Notes: generated from the letters alone by a model not told the origin. Shown: positions 9,422-19,183, counted from the first letter of the stretch. The stretch: 60,626 nt of DNA from Gammaproteobacteria bacterium (GCA_013286085.1 JABDGK010000008.1:1-60626); one strand, 5' to 3'. Made by a program: numbers and translations.

Positions 9422-10564
9422 TCAACAAGTCTGCTCTAAGCTTTTAATCACAGCCGCTAAAAACCGCGTCGCTTCCCCACCCGTCACAGCACGATGATCA
9501 AACGTTAAAGACAGCGGCGCGATACGACGAATTTCCATGTTGCCATTGCGTGCTACAACAACATCGCGAATTTTTCCGCAACCTAAAATGGCCACCATAG
9601 GCGGTACCACAATAGGCGTTGCATAACGTCCCGCAATCATTCCAAAATTAGATAGCGTGATCGTAGCACCTTGTAAATCACTGGGTGACACAGTACGCGA
9701 CTTCACCGTTTGTTTAAACGTATCAATCGTTTTACGTAGATCAGCAGCAGATGTATTGGCAGCATTTTTAATAACTGGCACAAATAAACCTTCTGGCGTA
9801 TCCATTGCTAAACCAATATTCATTTCAGCGAATAAACGTCGCTCCATGGTTTTACCATCATACCAAGCATTGAGTGCGGGCTCGGCTTCAATGCCCGTGA
9901 CAATGGCTTTGATGAAACACGCCGTTAGATCGCTATTTGCCGGTAAATTTGACAAATCAGCATCTTCAATAATAGTCACCGGCACCACTTCTTGATGTGA
10001 TTGCGTCATAGCCATCGCCATCGCACGGCGCACGCCATGCAGTTTTTCTGCTTGTCCAACGACTGGATTTTTGTTGGCACCCGCCGCTAATTTTTTCACA
10101 TCCTCTGCCGTAATTTGGCCATGAGGACCGGTTGCTTGTACCAAACTTAAATCGACATTTAATTGCTTCGCTAACGCACGCACTGCTGGCATCGCTTTAA
10201 CACCCGCCGCGGTTTTTTGTTTCGACGAACCAATGATAATATCGGTTTCTTCTAAACGTTGACTGCTTTCTTCCAAACTACCGACAACAGAACCACCATC
10301 TTTGCGTGGCTCGGCACCCGTCTTTTCATGCTCGCCTTCAAACTCAACCAGCGGTGCGCCTGTGTCAATCACATCATTCACTGCACCATATAGTTTTTTG
10401 ATGCGACCTGCTTGTGGTGATGGCACTTCCACAACGGCTTTCGCCGTTTCCATACACACTAACGGTTGATCAACAGCAACCACATCACCTTCTTTGACAT
10501 GCCATTCACGAATTTCTGCATCAGCAAGACCTTCGCCTAAATCGGGTAAATTAAATATTTTCAT
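9422..10564 (-). CDS. bkdB: 2-oxoacid dehydrogenase E2 (dihydrolipoyl acyltransferase), probable branched-chain type
   Basis: This is the acyltransferase core of the branched-chain 2-oxoacid dehydrogenase complex, 380 residues. It has one lipoyl domain (residues 1-76, lipoyl lysine in CMETAKAVVEVP), a Ser/Glu-rich linker, a peripheral-subunit-binding domain (MPAVRALAKQLNVDLSLVQ .. HGQITAEDVKKL, about 122-160), and the catalytic domain from about 170. The catalytic histidine is in FDHRAVTGGEATRF near the C-terminus. The classical HxxxDG motif reads HRAVTG here. ATG 10564 overlaps the E1beta stop by four bases (ATGA). Branched-chain specificity is inferred from the leucine genes downstream, and a pyruvate dehydrogenase of this architecture is the main alternative. 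E3 is not in the window. Confidence 0.88.
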   Translation of the reverse strand: MKIFNLPDLGEGLADAEIREWHVKEGDVVAVDQPLVCMETAKAVVEVPSPQAGRIKKLYGAVNDVIDTGAPLVEFEGEHEKTGAEPRKDGGSVVGSLEESSQRLEETDIIIGSSKQKTAAGVKAMPAVRALAKQLNVDLSLVQATGPHGQITAEDVKKLAAGANKNPVVGQAEKLHGVRRAMAMAMTQSHQEVVPVTIIEDADLSNLPANSDLTACFIKAIVTGIEAEPALNAWYDGKTMERRLFAEMNIGLAMDTPEGLFVPVIKNAANTSAADLRKTIDTFKQTVKSRTVSPSDLQGATITLSNFGMIAGRYATPIVVPPMVAILGCGKIRDVVVARNGNMEIRRIAPLSLTFDHRAVTGGEATRFLAAVIKSLEQTC

Positions 10565-11541
10565 GCGAATTCCATCACGTTGTTAATTGCATTTAAGATT
10601 TGTTGTTCACTGGGAATATAGTAACGTTCAAGACGAGCATAGGGCACAATTGTGTCATAGCCTGTCACGCGCTGTACGGGCGCTTTCAAAAACATTAAGC
10701 CACGCTCAGCGATTTGTGCAGAAATATCGGCACCGACACCACACGTTCGCGGTGCTTCATGAATAATCACGCAGCGTCCCGTTTTTTCGACGGATTCAAG
10801 AATCGTATTCATATCCAGCGGCTTAATGGTGGCAACATCAATCACTTCAGCGCTGATACCTTCTTTCGATAACTTATCAGCAACTGCTAACGTTTCTTTT
10901 ACCATCGCTCCCCAAGTCACTAAAGTAACATCAGTACCTTGGCGCAGAGTAAAACACACATCCAATGGTAATGCTTCACCATCATCCGGCACTTCTTGTT
11001 TTGCCCATCGATATAAACGAGAAGGCTCTAAAAAAATCACCGGATCGGGATCACGAATGGCAGCCAGTAATAAACCATACGCGCGTTTCGGTGAAGAAGG
11101 TATGACAACACGTAGACCAGGCGTATGTGCAAACATCGCTTCCGTACTTTCTGAGTGATGCTCGGGTGCACGAATGCCAGCACCATAAGGCGCACGAAAC
11201 ACCACCGGACAACTTAATCGCCCACGCGTACGATTGCGAATGCGTGCAGCATGATTAATAATTTGATCCAACGCCGGATAAATAAATCCCATGAATTGAA
11301 ATTCAGCAACAGGTTTTAATCCATATGCCGCCATGCCAATCGCAAGACCCGCAATCATGGATTCTGCTAACGGTGTATCGCGCACACGCTCTGGACCAAA
11401 TTTATCTAACAAGCCAAGCGTCGCACGAAATACACCACCATCTTTACCAATGTCTTCACCTAATAAAATAACCGCTGAATCCACACGCATTTCATATGCC
11501 ATGGCTTGGGTTAATGCTTCAACTAACGTAATTTCAGCCAT
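10561..11541 (-). CDS. bkdA2: 2-oxoacid dehydrogenase E1 beta subunit, probable branched-chain type
   Basis: This is the transketolase-like pyrimidine-binding and C-terminal half of the thiamine-diphosphate E1 heterotetramer, 326 residues. Motifs include LLGEDIGKDGGVFRATLGL, TPLAESMIAGLAIGMAA, FRAPYGAG .. EHHSES and GRCVIIHEAPRTCG. The frame runs open upstream to 11742 inside the E1alpha gene, but ATG 11541 has a near-perfect AAGGAGGT at the right distance and gives the standard MAEITLVEALTQAM start. It overlaps the E1alpha stop by eight bases and the E2 start by four, so the three subunits are probably coupled for stoichiometric synthesis. Confidence 0.9.
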   Translation of the reverse strand: MAEITLVEALTQAMAYEMRVDSAVILLGEDIGKDGGVFRATLGLLDKFGPERVRDTPLAESMIAGLAIGMAAYGLKPVAEFQFMGFIYPALDQIINHAARIRNRTRGRLSCPVVFRAPYGAGIRAPEHHSESTEAMFAHTPGLRVVIPSSPKRAYGLLLAAIRDPDPVIFLEPSRLYRWAKQEVPDDGEALPLDVCFTLRQGTDVTLVTWGAMVKETLAVADKLSKEGISAEVIDVATIKPLDMNTILESVEKTGRCVIIHEAPRTCGVGADISAQIAERGLMFLKAPVQRVTGYDTIVPYARLERYYIPSEQQILNAINNVMEFA

Positions 11542-12613
11542 GAACCGGGACCTCCTTGTGTTTGACATCTTCGCGTTGTTCGAGATAAATCTCAGGTAAA
11601 CTGGCGTATAAATTATCGAACATCGACTCCGGTGCTTGTGGTTTTGTGTTGATATACTCCGCCACAGCAACATCAACTTCAGCCGCACACTCTGTCTGCA
11701 ATTGTTGTTCTTTCTCTGCATCCCAGAATTGATTATCTTCAAGATATTTTTTTAAGCGTCCAATGGGTTCTTTCGTCCACTCTTGCTCACGAATACCTTC
11801 AGGCTCATAACGACGTGCATCATCTGCCGTGGTGTGATCGCTTTGACGATAACAAACAATTTCTAATAACGTAGGTTCGTGATTTTCACGCGCTTTTTTC
11901 ATCGCTTCTTCGACACGATAACGCACGGCAATCACATCATTACCATCGACTTGTTCGCCAGAAAAACCGGCGGCAATTGCTTTCTGTGCAATCGTTTGTG
12001 CACTCGATTGTGCACTGCGCGGCACGGAAATCGCCCATTGATTATTATTCACAACAAACACAACCGGTAATTTCCACACACCCGCCACATTCATCGCTTC
12101 GTAAAAATCACCTTCGGATGTACCACCTTCGCCACACACCACAGCTACAGCGTGCGGTTGTTTATGAATTTTTAATGCGGTCGCAATACCTGCTGCATGC
12201 AACGGTTGACTACCAACAGGCACACTAAACGGAAAATCATGATTATTTTTACCGAAGGAATTACCACGCTCATCGCCGCCCCAATACAACAGGAAATCCG
12301 ATAACTTCGCACCCCGTTGAATCAAGGTACCAAAGTCTCGATAATACGGTACGAAAATATCCTCTTTGGCTAAGCCCGCACCCAAACCAACAAACATCGC
12401 TTCTTGACCGCGCGTTGAAGGATACGTGCCAAGCTTGCCAGTACGTTGCAAAGCAATCGCTTTGGAATCAAAAATTCGGATTAACACCATGAGACGATAG
12501 AGATGTAATAACTGCTTTGGATCTTGAGCAAATTTTGGTAACTCACCAATCGCTGTACTAGATTCATTCAAGCATTGGTAATACGGTATTTCAAATTGGG
12601 CAACAACTTTCAC
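11534..12613 (-). CDS. bkdA1: 2-oxoacid dehydrogenase E1 alpha subunit, probable branched-chain type
   Basis: This thiamine-diphosphate-binding subunit decarboxylates the branched-chain 2-oxoacid and acylates the lipoyl group of E2. It has 359 residues. Substrate and cofactor segments are RTGKLGTYPSTRGQEAMFVG, FVPYYRDFGTLIQRG, the GDGxxxEG-type CGEGGTSEGDFYEAMNVAG and VVNNNQWAISVPRS. The phosphorylation-loop-like SDHTTADDARRYEP is also present. The start is GTG at 12613 with AGGAG upstream. It heads the seven-gene operon 12613-4710. The 182-base upstream gap shared with the divergent 12796 gene must hold the promoter, but I see no clear operator. Confidence 0.9.
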   Translation of the reverse strand: MKVVAQFEIPYYQCLNESSTAIGELPKFAQDPKQLLHLYRLMVLIRIFDSKAIALQRTGKLGTYPSTRGQEAMFVGLGAGLAKEDIFVPYYRDFGTLIQRGAKLSDFLLYWGGDERGNSFGKNNHDFPFSVPVGSQPLHAAGIATALKIHKQPHAVAVVCGEGGTSEGDFYEAMNVAGVWKLPVVFVVNNNQWAISVPRSAQSSAQTIAQKAIAAGFSGEQVDGNDVIAVRYRVEEAMKKARENHEPTLLEIVCYRQSDHTTADDARRYEPEGIREQEWTKEPIGRLKKYLEDNQFWDAEKEQQLQTECAAEVDVAVAEYINTKPQAPESMFDNLYASLPEIYLEQREDVKHKEVPVHG

Positions 12614-12795
12614 GCATGGTGCTCCTTTCCATCACGATTTTGAGGTGACATCAAGGGTAACGACCACTATCTATGGAGTCAAGCTGCTTATGTTAAGAAA
12701 TCCTTAAGCTTTGTTGGCTAGTATGATTTGTTAATTTTGATAAAAAAAATACAACCATAAATTCTACTCTCCAAACATTACCAGGAGGTTTTGCT

Positions 12796-15426
12796 GTGCC
12801 TTTTCTAGATCCCATTGTGCTGAAACAATTTATTCTTGAATATGAAGAAATACGTAAAGCAAAAATTAGCACAGTAGTTGGATTTATTGGGGATAAAGCC
12901 TCTTCTCACCTGGGTGGTGCAGACTCTGTCCAAATTGAGGACACGTGTAGAACACTAAAAGATAGTTTCAAAACTGATCGACAACCTGCACAACTGATTG
13001 ACCTACTGCTAAACTTAGGAAGAACCGGTTTCAAAGCACAACATCTAAAACTTTCTAAGAGTGCTTCTGATTTACTTAAGAATCTTAATGCAATTCGTAG
13101 TTATATTTTATTACAAATTGCAAGCAAAACACCGTTAGAAAATGCATCCGAAGAACAACTCAGAACCGCAACCAAAACAGCGCTCGAGAATCAATTGGCC
13201 GCACTAGAAAAAGCGCGCAAAGAGCAACAAGACGCGTGGCATAAAAAAGTACTAAACAAAGATAAAGATTCTGCTAAAAATATCAAACAAGCACAAGATG
13301 ATTATGATGCTATTGTGCGGGATCTCGCCTACCTTGGTAATGATTTACCGCTGCTTACCTCTGGCCGCATTCAAGAAATTTTTCCAGGATTAGCATATCC
13401 AATAGAGACACAAGAATTAAATGCAGAATTAAATCGCAAGAAAATACAAAAACCGAATGTCAATATACCCGGTATTTTCCAACTGGCTTATGCTGAAATA
13501 TATGTGCATGAAGAATTACAAGTTTCATTAGGTAAAAATGCAACGATCTTAGAGCTGGAAAGAAAAGCCTATAAAAACCGCCAAAATAATAACAGCTCCA
13601 GCAGTGCAAGTGCTGCTGCACCGGCTGCATCCGCTTCTTCCTCATCGAGTACACAACATCAGCCAGACGATGAAGATGAAATAGTTGATACCATTTTGCC
13701 GCAAAAAACACCCATCGTCACTGCAGCCGTTCAATTGGTTCATGACAATCCATCACCATCCTTTATTGATCCCCGTGTATTGAAACAATTTATTGTTGAA
13801 TATGAAGCTAAACGTAAAACAAATTTGAGCACCTTTTCTGGTTACATAGGAAATCTCATTTCAAACTGGATGAGTAACTCAAACTCGCTCAAGGTCGATG
13901 AAACATGCACGACCTTCAAAAACAAATTTGATGCTTTACATACAACCAAAGATCATATTGATAATCTACGTACTTTAGGCCGCACTAGTTGGTTAGCTCA
14001 GGAATTGAAGTTAAGTATCGCAAAAAAGATTGCCGAAAATGTGCCGCTGATAGGACCGACGCTGCTCAAACTGTGGGAGAGTACTTCTGAGTATTGTAAA
14101 GCCTTAAATGCCGCTCGTAATTATGCGTTACTACAAATTTTAAGCAAAAATCCTTTAACAAATGCCGAAGAGGCTAACCGTACAAATGTCCTTGCTGAAT
14201 TAAACGCACAACTTGCCACCTTAGAAATTGCAAGAATACAGAAACAACGCGAATGGTATGAACAAATCCATGCGAGAGATTCCGCTGCAAATCTCGAACG
14301 AATACAAAAAGAATATGATGCCATCCTGCGCGATCTAGCCTATCTTGGTAATAATGTCCAGCTACTGACTTCGGGTCGTGCTAGAGAAATTTTTCCCGAT
14401 TTAGAATATCCGCAAGATACACAAACAGATGCGATCGATGCGGAATTAAATCGTGAAAATCAGCACAAAGCGAACCCCAATATTCCAAGTATTTTCCAAC
14501 TGATTTATCCTGAAATTTATATACGTAGTGAGTTAACCGAGAAATTAGGTGCAACCGCAACACTTGACGACTTTATTAATGCAGCTTGTAATAATCTAGA
14601 TAACAATGTGGCACTTCCTACTAAAACAATGGATGCTTCAAGTAGTTCAGCTCCTCCACCAGCAGATAATAATCCACCGAAACCTGATAGCTCTACAATA
14701 CCGCAAGAAAGCAAGCAACAATCGCCATCCAGTACATCATCTTCTGCCTCATCGGTACAAAATGGCAGTAGCGTAGCTCCACTAGCACCTAGTGCGACTA
14801 CTATCATTCCACCACCAAGTGCTTCCATAACGTCAGCACTCCATGGAAATGCCTTATCTATTGATACAACTAGCAGTCCTCTTGTCACTCCGCTGCAACA
14901 TTCTCCTGTTATTGGGCATCTAGAAGCATCGGATGCGGAACAGCATTCTTTACCGCCTTCAGTGGCATTGACACCCCACACTACAACACCGCCACTATTG
15001 GCCTTAACACCGCAAAGCGCTTCGGCAACGTCACCTAAACCACTCTTGGTTATCAATACCCATAGCAACCACCCAGTCGCGCCAACACAACACTCGCCGG
15101 TTGTTGATTATGCCGATGATTTCGATGCAGAACAGGGTCTTTCACCAACATCCCCGTTATCACCTCACGCTGCCGCTAGCGAATCTAAACAACAAAGTTC
15201 ACCACACCATAAAGGTGGTTCTACAGCTAGTATGTTGTCTGGATGGAGAAGTACAGCAAGACCTGTGAGAACACCATCACCACCTATAGAAGATAGAGAG
15301 CATGTTGAAACAGCTGCAGCTGCATCTGTAAAACAAGCGAATACGTTTATGGGGCCTAGAAGAAGTGTTCCAAAATATCTTCGAAGCCAGCCGCTGCCCT
15401 ATCAGCCTCCTCGCGTACGAAAGTAA
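12796..15426 (+). CDS. 876-residue orphan protein with two tandem about 280-residue repeats and a Ser/Pro/Thr-rich tail
   Basis: No family is recognised. A GTG start at 12796 follows a strong AGGAGG. Unit 1 (about residues 3-262) and unit 2 (about 323-615) are clear copies: LDPIVLKQFILEYE against IDPRVLKQFIVEYE, AYLGNDLPLLTSGRIQEIFP against AYLGNNVQLLTSGRAREIFP, and PNVNIPGIFQLAYAEIY against PNPNIPSIFQLIYPEIY. Unit 2 has an extra segment near residues 400-435. A Ser/Ala-rich linker joins the units. The last 250 residues are Ser/Pro/Thr-rich, contain a weaker repeat (QHSPVI/QHSPVV .. DAEQ) and end basic. No signal peptide or membrane segment is seen. The composition suggests a secreted effector, but this is inference only. 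It diverges from the bkd operon. Confidence 0.78.
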   Translation: MPFLDPIVLKQFILEYEEIRKAKISTVVGFIGDKASSHLGGADSVQIEDTCRTLKDSFKTDRQPAQLIDLLLNLGRTGFKAQHLKLSKSASDLLKNLNAIRSYILLQIASKTPLENASEEQLRTATKTALENQLAALEKARKEQQDAWHKKVLNKDKDSAKNIKQAQDDYDAIVRDLAYLGNDLPLLTSGRIQEIFPGLAYPIETQELNAELNRKKIQKPNVNIPGIFQLAYAEIYVHEELQVSLGKNATILELERKAYKNRQNNNSSSSASAAAPAASASSSSSTQHQPDDEDEIVDTILPQKTPIVTAAVQLVHDNPSPSFIDPRVLKQFIVEYEAKRKTNLSTFSGYIGNLISNWMSNSNSLKVDETCTTFKNKFDALHTTKDHIDNLRTLGRTSWLAQELKLSIAKKIAENVPLIGPTLLKLWESTSEYCKALNAARNYALLQILSKNPLTNAEEANRTNVLAELNAQLATLEIARIQKQREWYEQIHARDSAANLERIQKEYDAILRDLAYLGNNVQLLTSGRAREIFPDLEYPQDTQTDAIDAELNRENQHKANPNIPSIFQLIYPEIYIRSELTEKLGATATLDDFINAACNNLDNNVALPTKTMDASSSSAPPPADNNPPKPDSSTIPQESKQQSPSSTSSSASSVQNGSSVAPLAPSATTIIPPPSASITSALHGNALSIDTTSSPLVTPLQHSPVIGHLEASDAEQHSLPPSVALTPHTTTPPLLALTPQSASATSPKPLLVINTHSNHPVAPTQHSPVVDYADDFDAEQGLSPTSPLSPHAAASESKQQSSPHHKGGSTASMLSGWRSTARPVRTPSPPIEDREHVETAAAASVKQANTFMGPRRSVPKYLRSQPLPYQPPRVRK

Positions 15427-15679
15427 GACATAGAAAAATATTTTTTTCTGGTCAATTAACTAGTTAAACCACGCTAAAACGGCTAAGACGCATCCAGAAA
15501 TTTCTATGTCTACCCGGTCTAACACACCGGCTTTTCTTACCAAATCAGTAAGACAATAAATTACAGCCATTAAATAATTTTATGGCTAATTTTTAGGCAT
15601 AAGAGACCGCCTGCAAACGTTTTTCAAACCACGTGCTAAAATAGAGATAAATAAGAAAGATAATATCGAGGTACATCCC

Positions 15680-16903
15680 ATGAGTAATCACCACGATTGG
15701 TTCATGCGGAAGACAGCGATGAGCCTCATCATCGTAGCCACCTCAGGGATGACACTTGCAAGCGCCGACGAAGTCCAAACCACACCGCAATCCAGCTATG
15801 CGGCACAGAATTACGCGCGCCTCAAAGCCGAATTACCCTATTACGAAGAAGCGGTGAATCACCCCGATAAATACCCATGGCCAATGATTCCGGCAACAAA
15901 AAAGTTACTACACGTAGGCAGTCACAGTAATGTCGTGTTGCTCATCAAACAACGTTTAAAAACGTCTCATGACCTTGACCCGGATAGCCCACAAACAGAT
16001 GCGTTTGATCAATCACTCGCACAAGCTATTAAAACTTTTCAATGGCGCCATGGCTTAACGGCTGATGGGGTCATCGGCACCGATACACGCAATGCCATGA
16101 ATATCACACCAGACGTACGAGCCAAACAAATTCAAATGAATATGCAACGTTGGGCGCAGATTGCGCAAGACATGGGTGATCGTTTTGTGCTTGTGAATAT
16201 TCCAGAGTATCAACTACACGTCATTGATCATGATAAAGATACGCTCACCATGAAGGTCGTTGTCGGCCGCCCCACACGTCAAACACCAGAATTAGCATCT
16301 GAAATTACCCGCATCACATTTAATCCTTATTGGAACGTACCACAGAAGATTGCGCAAAAAGATATTATTCCGAAAATTTTACACGACGGTAGTTATTTAT
16401 ATACCAATAAAATTCGTATCTTCAGTAGTCAAGAAGAAGGCGCTTATGAGTTAAATCCAGGTGAAGTCAATTGGGAAGATGCGCGTGAAAATGGTTTCCC
16501 CTATCACTTTCGCCAAGAGCCGGGCATCAAAAATGCCCTGGGCTTAGTGAAGTTTGAATTCCAAAATGATCATGATGTGTATTTGCATGATACGCCAGCA
16601 CATGAATTATTTGCAAAAGATACCCGTGACTTTAGTTCTGGCTGTGTTCGTTTAGAAAAACCATTTGCGCTTGTTGCGTATTTAACACAAAACGATGATC
16701 GCATTAACACCGCAACAGTACGCAGTAAGCTAATCAGTCACAAAACATCGTATTTCCGCATTGAAAATCCTATTCCAATTTATATTGCGTATCTCACAAC
16801 ATGGGTTGATACCCATGGTGTGGTGCATTTTGCAAATGATGTTTATCAACGGGATTCTGGGACACCGCCGGAGCAAGAGACTAGCGCGGAACAATCTGAA
16901 TAA
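15680..16903 (+). CDS. L,D-transpeptidase with peptidoglycan-binding domain (YcbB-like)
   Basis: This is a periplasmic enzyme of 407 residues that forms 3-3 cross-links or attaches proteins to peptidoglycan. The signal peptide is about residues 1-29 (MSLIIVATSGMTLASA). A peptidoglycan-binding type 1 domain (VGSHSNVVLLIKQRL .. TFQWRHGLTADGVIGTDTRNAM) spans about 75-135. The YkuD catalytic domain starts at RFVLVNIPEYQLHVID near 170 and carries the catalytic set YLHDTP .. DFSSGCVRLE near 310. Both the conserved histidine and the catalytic cysteine are intact. The C-terminal 70 residues are polar. It is monocistronic. A second, shorter L,D-transpeptidase is encoded at 52070-52759. Confidence 0.92.
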   Translation: MSNHHDWFMRKTAMSLIIVATSGMTLASADEVQTTPQSSYAAQNYARLKAELPYYEEAVNHPDKYPWPMIPATKKLLHVGSHSNVVLLIKQRLKTSHDLDPDSPQTDAFDQSLAQAIKTFQWRHGLTADGVIGTDTRNAMNITPDVRAKQIQMNMQRWAQIAQDMGDRFVLVNIPEYQLHVIDHDKDTLTMKVVVGRPTRQTPELASEITRITFNPYWNVPQKIAQKDIIPKILHDGSYLYTNKIRIFSSQEEGAYELNPGEVNWEDARENGFPYHFRQEPGIKNALGLVKFEFQNDHDVYLHDTPAHELFAKDTRDFSSGCVRLEKPFALVAYLTQNDDRINTATVRSKLISHKTSYFRIENPIPIYIAYLTTWVDTHGVVHFANDVYQRDSGTPPEQETSAEQSE

Positions 16904-16915
16904 CATAATGAATAT

Positions 16916-16941
16916 CCCTTCTCCCGCAAGCGGGAGAAGGG
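16916..16941. repeat. Repeat family D half-copy (hairpin)
   Basis: CCCTTCTCCCGC / GCGGGAGAAGGG forms a perfect stem-loop 13 bases after the L,D-transpeptidase stop. There is no T-run, so it is better described as a repeat than as a proven terminator. It lies between convergent genes. Confidence 0.8.
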
Positions 16942-16977
16942 AGAAAATCGTAGGCATAGGCCAAATCCCATCACTTT

Positions 16978-19011
16978 CTATATCACCATCTTTAATAATT
17001 TTTTGTAAATAAGTGCTTGTAATGTTTTTGGATTAGCCAACTTCATCCGTTCAAGATAAGGATAAAAATCCTTATCGCTACGCATAGAAACCATCGCTTT
17101 ACATAATAACCACAACTTGCCCCAGCTAGATAAATTTTTTAATTTCAGCAATGCGGCTTTTAAGACTTGTTCCTCTGCTGTCAACTCTGTCCCAAATGGA
17201 TAAGGCTGACAATACCCTTGTCGTTGTAGTGCTGATATGATCGCATGCACTTTCTCAGGGTAATTGTCGCGGTAAATCACCGGAATTTGATAATTTTTCT
17301 CGATCTTACCAGCACGTTTCGCTGCCGCTAACAACATTGGCTGAAAACGTGAATCCGCAATATTTAGCATCGCTTTGATCACATCCGCATCGGTTTTACT
17401 GCGACAATCGGCAATTCCATACTCAGTCACTATAATATCCCGATAAAATCGTGGAATCGTTAAATTAGAATAATCCCAAATAATATTAGAACTCACCCCA
17501 TGGGCAGATTTTCGTGTGCTATGACAATTTAAAATGGAACGCGCGCCCTCTAAACATTGCGCCATATCAATAAAATCAAATTGGCCACCAATACCACTGA
17601 CTTCTTGCATATTTTGCAAACCATCCGAAATAGCAGCACCACCCAAGGTAACCATCATGGTGGTATTCACAAACCGTGCATGCTGGCGTTGTAATCTAAA
17701 TAATGCAATTGAATCGAGCATTGAATTAGTGCGCGAAATGCTTGTCATATCAATTGTAGATAATTGCTCTGGCGATAAATCACGGAGTTGTTGATAAAGT
17801 TGATTGGTACCTAAGAAAAACCCTGCATGAATTATCTTACCTAATTGCAGTTTACTGCCTATATTAATAGAACCATCTGTCTTCACAATGCCAAATTTTT
17901 GCAGGAAGCTCATATCGTCGGGTGTTAAATTTTTTGAGATAATATGATTGTCTACTAAAATAGTGAGATAGTCTGGTGTAATCTTTTCAGTGATTTTTTT
18001 CTCATTCAATAATTTTTGCAGACCAACATGGTCATAAACACGTTTTCTTAAAATACCGGCATCATAAAGCTGCATACAACCATCGCTCAACATTTCAGTG
18101 GATGCATAAATGCCTTGTTCAAATGCTCCTAACCCACCCATGGTAGAGATTAGATGATTAAATTTATTATCGGAAATTTGTTTCACTATATTTTGATAGA
18201 GCGCGTTATTTTTCTGCCGAAAGATGACAGCACTTGCAACAGCATTGCTTAATTTACCAATACCAATCTGTAAACAACTATCATCTTTAATTAAAAAACT
18301 CGTATATAAACCAATTAAATGATCTTGGTTAGACAATTCATCGTGTGGAATAGCAAATAAGTCAGGATACTGTTTGGTATCAATCACATCGGTAAAAATA
18401 GTATTTTCAATCTCTGCTTCACCTAACATATAAGGTAAATTCGCATTAATCTCAGCAATAATGGCTGTCGGTTTATCTTTTGGTAATCCTATAAAAATTT
18501 CCTGAAACAAATCGGAATTAGAACTTAAACTATATAAATTTTTATTTGTCGCAGAAGGAGAAACTTGCTGCGCAATCACATTTAATCCTAAATTCAATGC
18601 ATCACGAGCAGCTAATGTATAGGTTGTATTAATATAATGTTGCTGAACATAATCATTATGTAAATACTTCCCTGTCGATAAAAAAAACTCAATAACATTG
18701 ATATTGGCAGGTAATTGTTGATTAACACGTGCTATTTCATAAAGAGGATCTTCATAATTCCCCAAGAGGCGATTGAGTAAGGGCTCAACAAATCTTTTTT
18801 CAAGGTCGGATTGGTATTGTGGTCTTGCTAAGGTCAGCGCCGTCACAATCGTTAACTGTATGGATGTATCGGCAAGTGCAGCTTGATATAACGCATTTAA
18901 AAAACCCACTGGTTTGCCAATGCCTAATGGCACACCCATCACGATAGTTTTGCCTACTTTATTGATGATTGATTTAACGGCTAATGCATGGTTGTCGTGA
19001 AATTGCGTCAT
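16978..19011 (-). CDS. Acetyl-CoA hydrolase/transferase family protein, long form
   Basis: This protein belongs to the class I CoA-transferase group (Cat1/4-hydroxybutyrate CoA-transferase/acetyl-CoA hydrolase), which uses a catalytic glutamate to form a glutamyl-CoA thioester. Seen motifs are GVPLGIGKPVGFLNALY near residue 30, ASTEMLSDGCMQLYDAG near 305 (likely catalytic Glu) and EVSGIGGQFDFIDMAQ near 480, followed by VTEYGIADCRSKTDADV. At 677 residues it is longer than the usual 430-550. The extra length lies in the middle and in a C-terminal helical tail of about 100 residues (KAALLKLKNLSSWGKLW onward). Substrate is unknown. The gene is single and has only a weak Shine-Dalgarno. Confidence 0.82.
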   Translation of the reverse strand: MTQFHDNHALAVKSIINKVGKTIVMGVPLGIGKPVGFLNALYQAALADTSIQLTIVTALTLARPQYQSDLEKRFVEPLLNRLLGNYEDPLYEIARVNQQLPANINVIEFFLSTGKYLHNDYVQQHYINTTYTLAARDALNLGLNVIAQQVSPSATNKNLYSLSSNSDLFQEIFIGLPKDKPTAIIAEINANLPYMLGEAEIENTIFTDVIDTKQYPDLFAIPHDELSNQDHLIGLYTSFLIKDDSCLQIGIGKLSNAVASAVIFRQKNNALYQNIVKQISDNKFNHLISTMGGLGAFEQGIYASTEMLSDGCMQLYDAGILRKRVYDHVGLQKLLNEKKITEKITPDYLTILVDNHIISKNLTPDDMSFLQKFGIVKTDGSINIGSKLQLGKIIHAGFFLGTNQLYQQLRDLSPEQLSTIDMTSISRTNSMLDSIALFRLQRQHARFVNTTMMVTLGGAAISDGLQNMQEVSGIGGQFDFIDMAQCLEGARSILNCHSTRKSAHGVSSNIIWDYSNLTIPRFYRDIIVTEYGIADCRSKTDADVIKAMLNIADSRFQPMLLAAAKRAGKIEKNYQIPVIYRDNYPEKVHAIISALQRQGYCQPYPFGTELTAEEQVLKAALLKLKNLSSWGKLWLLCKAMVSMRSDKDFYPYLERMKLANPKTLQALIYKKLLKMVI

Positions 19012-19066
19012 ACGAGTATCTCAAAACCGAATCCGTGGTTAGTAGAAATACTATATTACACTATAT

Positions 19067-19179
19067 CGTAGGGTGGACAAAGTACCGCTTGCACCGAGCA
19101 TGTAGCCCGTATGGAGCGCAGCGTAATACGGGATTTTACGCATACCATCCCGTATTACGCTGCGCTCCATACGGGCTAC
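19067..19179. repeat. Repeat A half-copy followed by repeat family B copy 1
   Basis: A degenerate family-A left half begins at 19067 (CGTAGGGTGGACAAAGTACCG). It abuts a long family-B palindrome at 19102-19179 with arms GTAGCCCGTATGGAGCGCAG .. and its reverse complement around a short centre. The pair occupies nearly the whole gap between two - strand genes. Confidence 0.88.
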
Positions 19180-19183
19180 GTTT

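Noticed and set aside
11542-11742. N-terminal extension of the E1 beta subunit
   Set aside because: It lies within the E1 alpha gene in another frame. ATG 11541 has an excellent Shine-Dalgarno and the normal N-terminus.
14517-15068. A 183-codon frame antisense to the 876-residue protein
   Set aside because: It mirrors the low-complexity Ser/Thr/Pro codons of the real gene and has no Shine-Dalgarno or homology.
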